From Piezodorus guildinii (taxonomy: Eukaryota; Arthropoda; Insecta; Hemiptera; Pentatomidae), in the NCBI GenBank assembly GCA_023052935.1, contig CM041292.1, positions 43,050,139 through 43,114,138 on the forward strand: DNA of 64,000 nucleotides. Direction: 5' to 3'. A model generated the notes under the pieces. The model saw only the letters and a program-made list of their open reading frames with translations. It had not been told where the DNA came from and did not search any database. The first letter of the stretch is position 1, and each line of letters begins with the position of its first letter. A program made the position numbers and the translations under genes. Positions 60,440 through 64,000 of the stretch are shown here, piece by piece.

Positions 60440-60960
60440 GGATGCTGCCTGAGTAAGAGTTATACCGGCCCCAACTTTGATTAAAAAATATCCCGTGGCC
60501 ATCAGTTATTATAAATAACCGGGGAGGAATCTCCATCTATCGGCTCAGTATAAATAGTAGATCACACCGAGATCAAAATAAACAGAGCCGTGGAAAAACA
60601 TAGAGCGCCATAATGAAACAAAAAATAAGATAAAAAGAAAACATCAAAAAGAAGAATATAAGCTAGATGATAAAAAACGACAAGCGGAGAGACTGTAAAC
60701 TAAAGATGCCGACGTGGCAGGGCCACGCCCCCCGCAGATCGGAGCAGATAATTGTTGTATTAGTTTCAAGTGACGGCCACGCCCATTGGCTCATTTTATC
60801 AGCTGTGAATTTATTGGCTCTGAGATATGGGAGGCGTCAACTGTATTATAGCTTTTAATTATAGGACGTTACTTGCCCGCCCATCACAGATTAGTTCTGA
60901 TTAATAGGGCACCTCTGCCAGGGTCCTTCTCAACTCCGCTCTTTTGTTTCAACCCTTCAT
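60440..60960. other. Unique GC-richer island
   Basis: Blocks such as CCGGCCCCAACTTTGATTAA, CGACGTGGCAGGGCCACGCC, AAGTGACGGCCACGCCCATT and GGACGTTACTTGCCCGCCCA alternate with AT-rich homeodomain-like sites (TTTTAATTATAGG). No ORF or repeat match. Possibly a regulatory element; unproven. Confidence 0.4.
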
Positions 60961-61309
60961 TTTCCTGGAAATTTACTCTTATCGTCTTCATGGTTATTCT
61001 TGTTTGTTATTCCTGTCATAGTGCTGAATTTGTCTATGTTTGACTATTGGGATTTTGTATTGAGGAAGATAAAAAGAAAGGTTGAAATTAAGATTTTTAT
61101 TTTTTTTTTATATTCTTTATTGCAGTGGCTCCCAACGAAAAAAAATTCGATGACTCCTACATCATTTCAATGGCAAGGCCCTCCTAAATCCTTTCTTTTC
61201 TTATTTATTGTAATTTACAACTGTATTAAACAACACAGTGAGCAAATATGCGAATGAAGAAAAGTCATGAAAATGTCTTGAGAAAGAACTACCCTGTGGT
61301 TGCACTTCA

Positions 61310-61960
61310 CTATTTTAAGGCATCCCGAGGCCTCCTTCTTGTCAGTCCTCTCGGACGGTTATCAGGGATATCTAAGAAAGGTAAATTACGGACAAGTGGG
61401 TTTGTGTGGGCAGGGAGTTCAGAATGAAAAGAGGAGTATCTATCACGGGCCATGTCTGCCATAAATGGGATCTTTAGGTCATAAGGGGTATTCAGGATTT
61501 TGCGGAGGATTTTGGATTGTAAGGATTAGATGCGGGCGGAATTAGAAGGTTTAGTAGAACCCCAAAGCTCGATTCCATATGTCCAAATATGTCTAACAAT
61601 AGTGATGTAAATGAGTCTTTTGTAATATACTGGAAGTTTTGAACTTTTATCTAGTAAATGTTGTAGTAATCGATATCTTCGAGCAGTTTCTTGTTGTTCC
61701 AGTCTTGTGTGAGGATTCCAAGTAAGGTGCTTGTCAAGATATCGATACGTAGGTACCGGATTTGTTATACAGGAGTAAGGGTGATGTTATTAAAGGATAC
61801 TGGAGGAGGTAAGGGGCCGGAAGTCATCAGTGTGCGACGAAGGATAAAGATGATTTGGTGGGATTGTTTGGGATTTATCCCCACCCTCAATCCTAAAAAT
61901 CGAATGCAAATATCTATTTGGATTTTAGTGAGTTACACCGTATCAGATATATTTTATGCG
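61310..61960 (-). pseudogene. Jockey-like ORF2 C-terminal remnant
   Basis: The minus strand gives YLDKHLTWNPHTRLEQQETA, KRLIYITIVRHIWTYGIELW, GSTKPSNSAR, LQSKILRKILNTPYDLK and PFMADMARDRYSSFHSELPA, with interspersed stops. Same region as residues about 730-890 of the intact jockey ORF2, but clearly divergent, so a different older subfamily. Confidence 0.85.
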
Positions 61961-62559
61961 TGATACCACTGCTACCAAAACTCAGTATTCCAGAAATGGA
62001 CCTAGTAGAAGAAATGGAAATGAAGAAAAAAGAACCAGGCTCTAGGAGTTTACTTCAATCCGCAAAACATTGAATTAATAAAATTTAAAAAAAATACAAG
62101 ATAGGTTTTTATCCTAATAATCATAAAGTAATTAAATATTTTTAATTATCTAATGCGGAGTTACATCTGTCATTTAAGCTCATCTATGTTTATAGAAGAA
62201 ACTACCTTTTCGCTCACTTTTCTGATCATCGAAATATCTCAAAGATGACTATGGTTGTGAAGCTGACAGTTTTCCTCTAAGGTTGTTTTACCGTCTTGAT
62301 ATGCAATAAGGTTTGGTTTGAAAAAAGTCGTCCTCTAAGTGATTCAAAAAAGTATATTTCTAAAAATTTATAATTTTGCCGAAGTAAAAATTGTAGTACA
62401 ACAGTACTTTGACAGCCATTCCGAAGAATGGTATCAGCATGAAATCGTGCAATTGGCTAGCAGACGGCTAATGACGGACGGTAGATAACTAGGGTCTGTA
62501 CTTTAAGTATTTATTCTATTTTATATTAAATAAATAATAATACATAATAAAATTTTTAT

Positions 62560-62984
62560 GCCCCAGCATTATATGCTTGGCCTACTAGCTAACTTCCGCC
62601 CTAATGAAAACTGCCCCAACCGTGGAGCCTTCTAGGACCATGTTGATAATTAATCGATCGCTAAGGGTTCCGGATTAGCCCTGGTTAGGCTGATCCTACG
62701 AGGATCATAAATCCTGGCAAAGATACGCCCTCCTCGCGATTAATCGGCCATTGGCCGCCGTGATGGAGGCTCGACAACTGGGTCAGAGGTGACCGTATTT
62801 ATTATCCTCCACTCTACGTCTCGGCTATCCATCAAGTTCCCTTGGCTGACTTTCTTTCCTCATTTCCAGTGCGAACCGAGAACACTAATTAGTTCTCCTG
62901 CTCCACTTAGTGCTCCACTCGGGCAGATCACCAGCTGCTTCCACCGGTCCTGGCTTCAGCCACCAAAATCACACTTTATTGATA
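62560..62984. other. Unique GC-rich island
   Basis: Contains AACCGTGGAGCCTTCTAGGA, TTCCGGATTAGCCCTGGTTA, GGCTGATCCTACGAGGATCA and CGATTAATCGGCCATTGGCC. TAAT-core sites are frequent. No repeat match. Part near the right border may already belong to the adjacent transposase remnant. Confidence 0.4.
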
Positions 62985-63545
62985 AATCTGAACTTCTCAT
63001 CTCTCACTACTTTTATGTTCAAAGAAAACTATCGTTTCCGATTCCGAAATAGTTCTGTATTATCTCCACCTAGAAACTGGAATTTAATATGAGTGTAGTC
63101 AATCGCACCAATCAATTCAGAAAAAGATCTTATCCAGTTTAAATCTATCACTGTTTTGTTTCTATCAGGTTATGTTACAGGTATTTTAATGAAATCCCTC
63201 GAAGTCCTTCCTTTTGATTTCGTTATACCTTGTTTTGAATTCCACATCATTGTAAACTTCAAAGCAATTCCTTCTTCCTTTGCGAACTTTGTTTCTATAA
63301 AGTATTTTGATCAGTTCTATAATATCTTTATCTGATCGTGAGTATTCAACTGAAGAGATTGTATTAATTTTTCCTCGAAGTAATGGATTAAATTTTATAA
63401 AACTATTTTGAAAAAAAAAATAGCGGAATGACATGACAGAAAAAAAGTCACAGTTAAAATAAATCAGAAAAAAAAATAGACTGGAACTGACTTCTTTAAA
63501 TGTTTCAAAGTAAAAGTAACCAAAACAAGGTAATTTTGACATGGG
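62985..63545 (-). pseudogene. Harbinger/PIF-like transposase (HARBI1-type) remnant
   Basis: The minus strand reads FEVYNDVEFKTRY (in the first frame, 63542-63186), then after a break SELIGAIDYTHIKFQFLGGD, NTELFRNRK and FSLNIKVVRDEKFRFINKV. GAIDYTHI and RNRK...FSLN.KVV correspond to the DDE nuclease core GCIDGTHI...RNRKGYFSINVQVV of HARBI1 proteins. Frameshifts and stops; the remaining catalytic region is missing or unrecognisable. Confidence 0.55.
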
Positions 63546-64000
63546 TTAAATATTTAACTGATGCCGGAAGGTGAATTAGCTAATCGTGATTGCTTGACAC
63601 GGAGTTAAGGATAACTAACCATGATCGGTGCAACTGGGCCTCAGTATCATAAAGGCGACGTTAAATGAATAAAGAAATATAAATTATGTGTGATATATGA
63701 ATATCATTACGCATTATGGTTATTATTTTCATTCATAATTATATAAAGATCTAAGGCCTTTGCAACCACTTTTTACTGTTTAACTGGTTGTACCTAGCTA
63801 TATTACTTGAATCATCTGTTAAGTAAAGATACGATGTATTTTGGAGGATAATGAGTTTTGGAGTAATTTAATAACCAAAGAAAGTCAAACGATTTACATT
63901 TTCAATGTGAGGTAAAGAATAATTTACGACGCATGACTACTGAGGTAAACCAGCGGTATCTTGTTGGCTATAATTTATTGACATCATAGTCATTTTCTGT
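63546..64000. other. Right edge, nothing recognised
   Basis: AT-rich; no exon, repeat or RNA gene could be supported. Confidence 0.4.

Overview
This is an AT-rich, intron-bearing eukaryotic window, almost certainly from an insect. The genes have GT-AG introns. The repeats are jockey- and RTE-like LINEs, a mariner, Penelope-type hammerhead relics, tRNA-derived SINEs and short inverted-repeat elements, a mix typical of insects. Species and order cannot be fixed from the sequence alone; a hemipteran-like genome is only a guess.

The left 30.5 kb is a compact cluster of five housekeeping genes. They are TMEM39A (minus, 35-2702, its last exon or exons beyond the left edge), TAF12 (plus, 8483-14689), FKBP2 (minus, 14990-19750), DDB1 (plus, 20129-23561) and TRMT61A (plus, 27488-30449, with its 3' exons not found). 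TAF12 and FKBP2 converge, with 3' UTRs that probably overlap. FKBP2 and DDB1 are head to head, 378 bp apart, and probably share a promoter. DDB1 is intronless and carries one apparent extra T (T5 at 20838-20842). The proteins act in unrelated processes: ER trafficking, TFIID assembly, ER protein folding, CUL4 ubiquitin ligase/DNA repair, and tRNA m1A58 methylation. Nothing suggests an operon-like functional unit.

The introns and intergenic spaces are full of repeats. A family of about 0.9 kb with TTTCACTTAC-type inverted ends has six whole or partial copies and no ORF. A decayed mariner with clear inverted repeats lies in a TAF12 intron. RTE-type LINE remnants lie in the FKBP2 and TRMT61A introns. 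A nearly perfect 180-nt hairpin lies upstream of TAF12.

From about 30.5 kb to the right edge no host gene could be supported. This gene-poor half holds LINE debris, SINEs, a restriction-like-endonuclease LINE remnant (43.2-44.4 kb), a 383-bp Penelope-like insertion with a 13-bp target duplication (44591-44973), and a well-preserved jockey element (48938-52380) with an intact 894-codon ORF2 and a 10-bp target duplication. Several GC-richer islands (52.8-53.3, 58.4-58.8, 60.4-61.0 and 62.6-63.0 kb) match no repeat seen here and are candidate conserved noncoding elements.

The most unusual signal is a recurrent GCC-CTGANGA-stem-RAAAYGTT-GGC pattern at several loci. I read it as decayed hammerhead ribozymes of Penelope-like elements.
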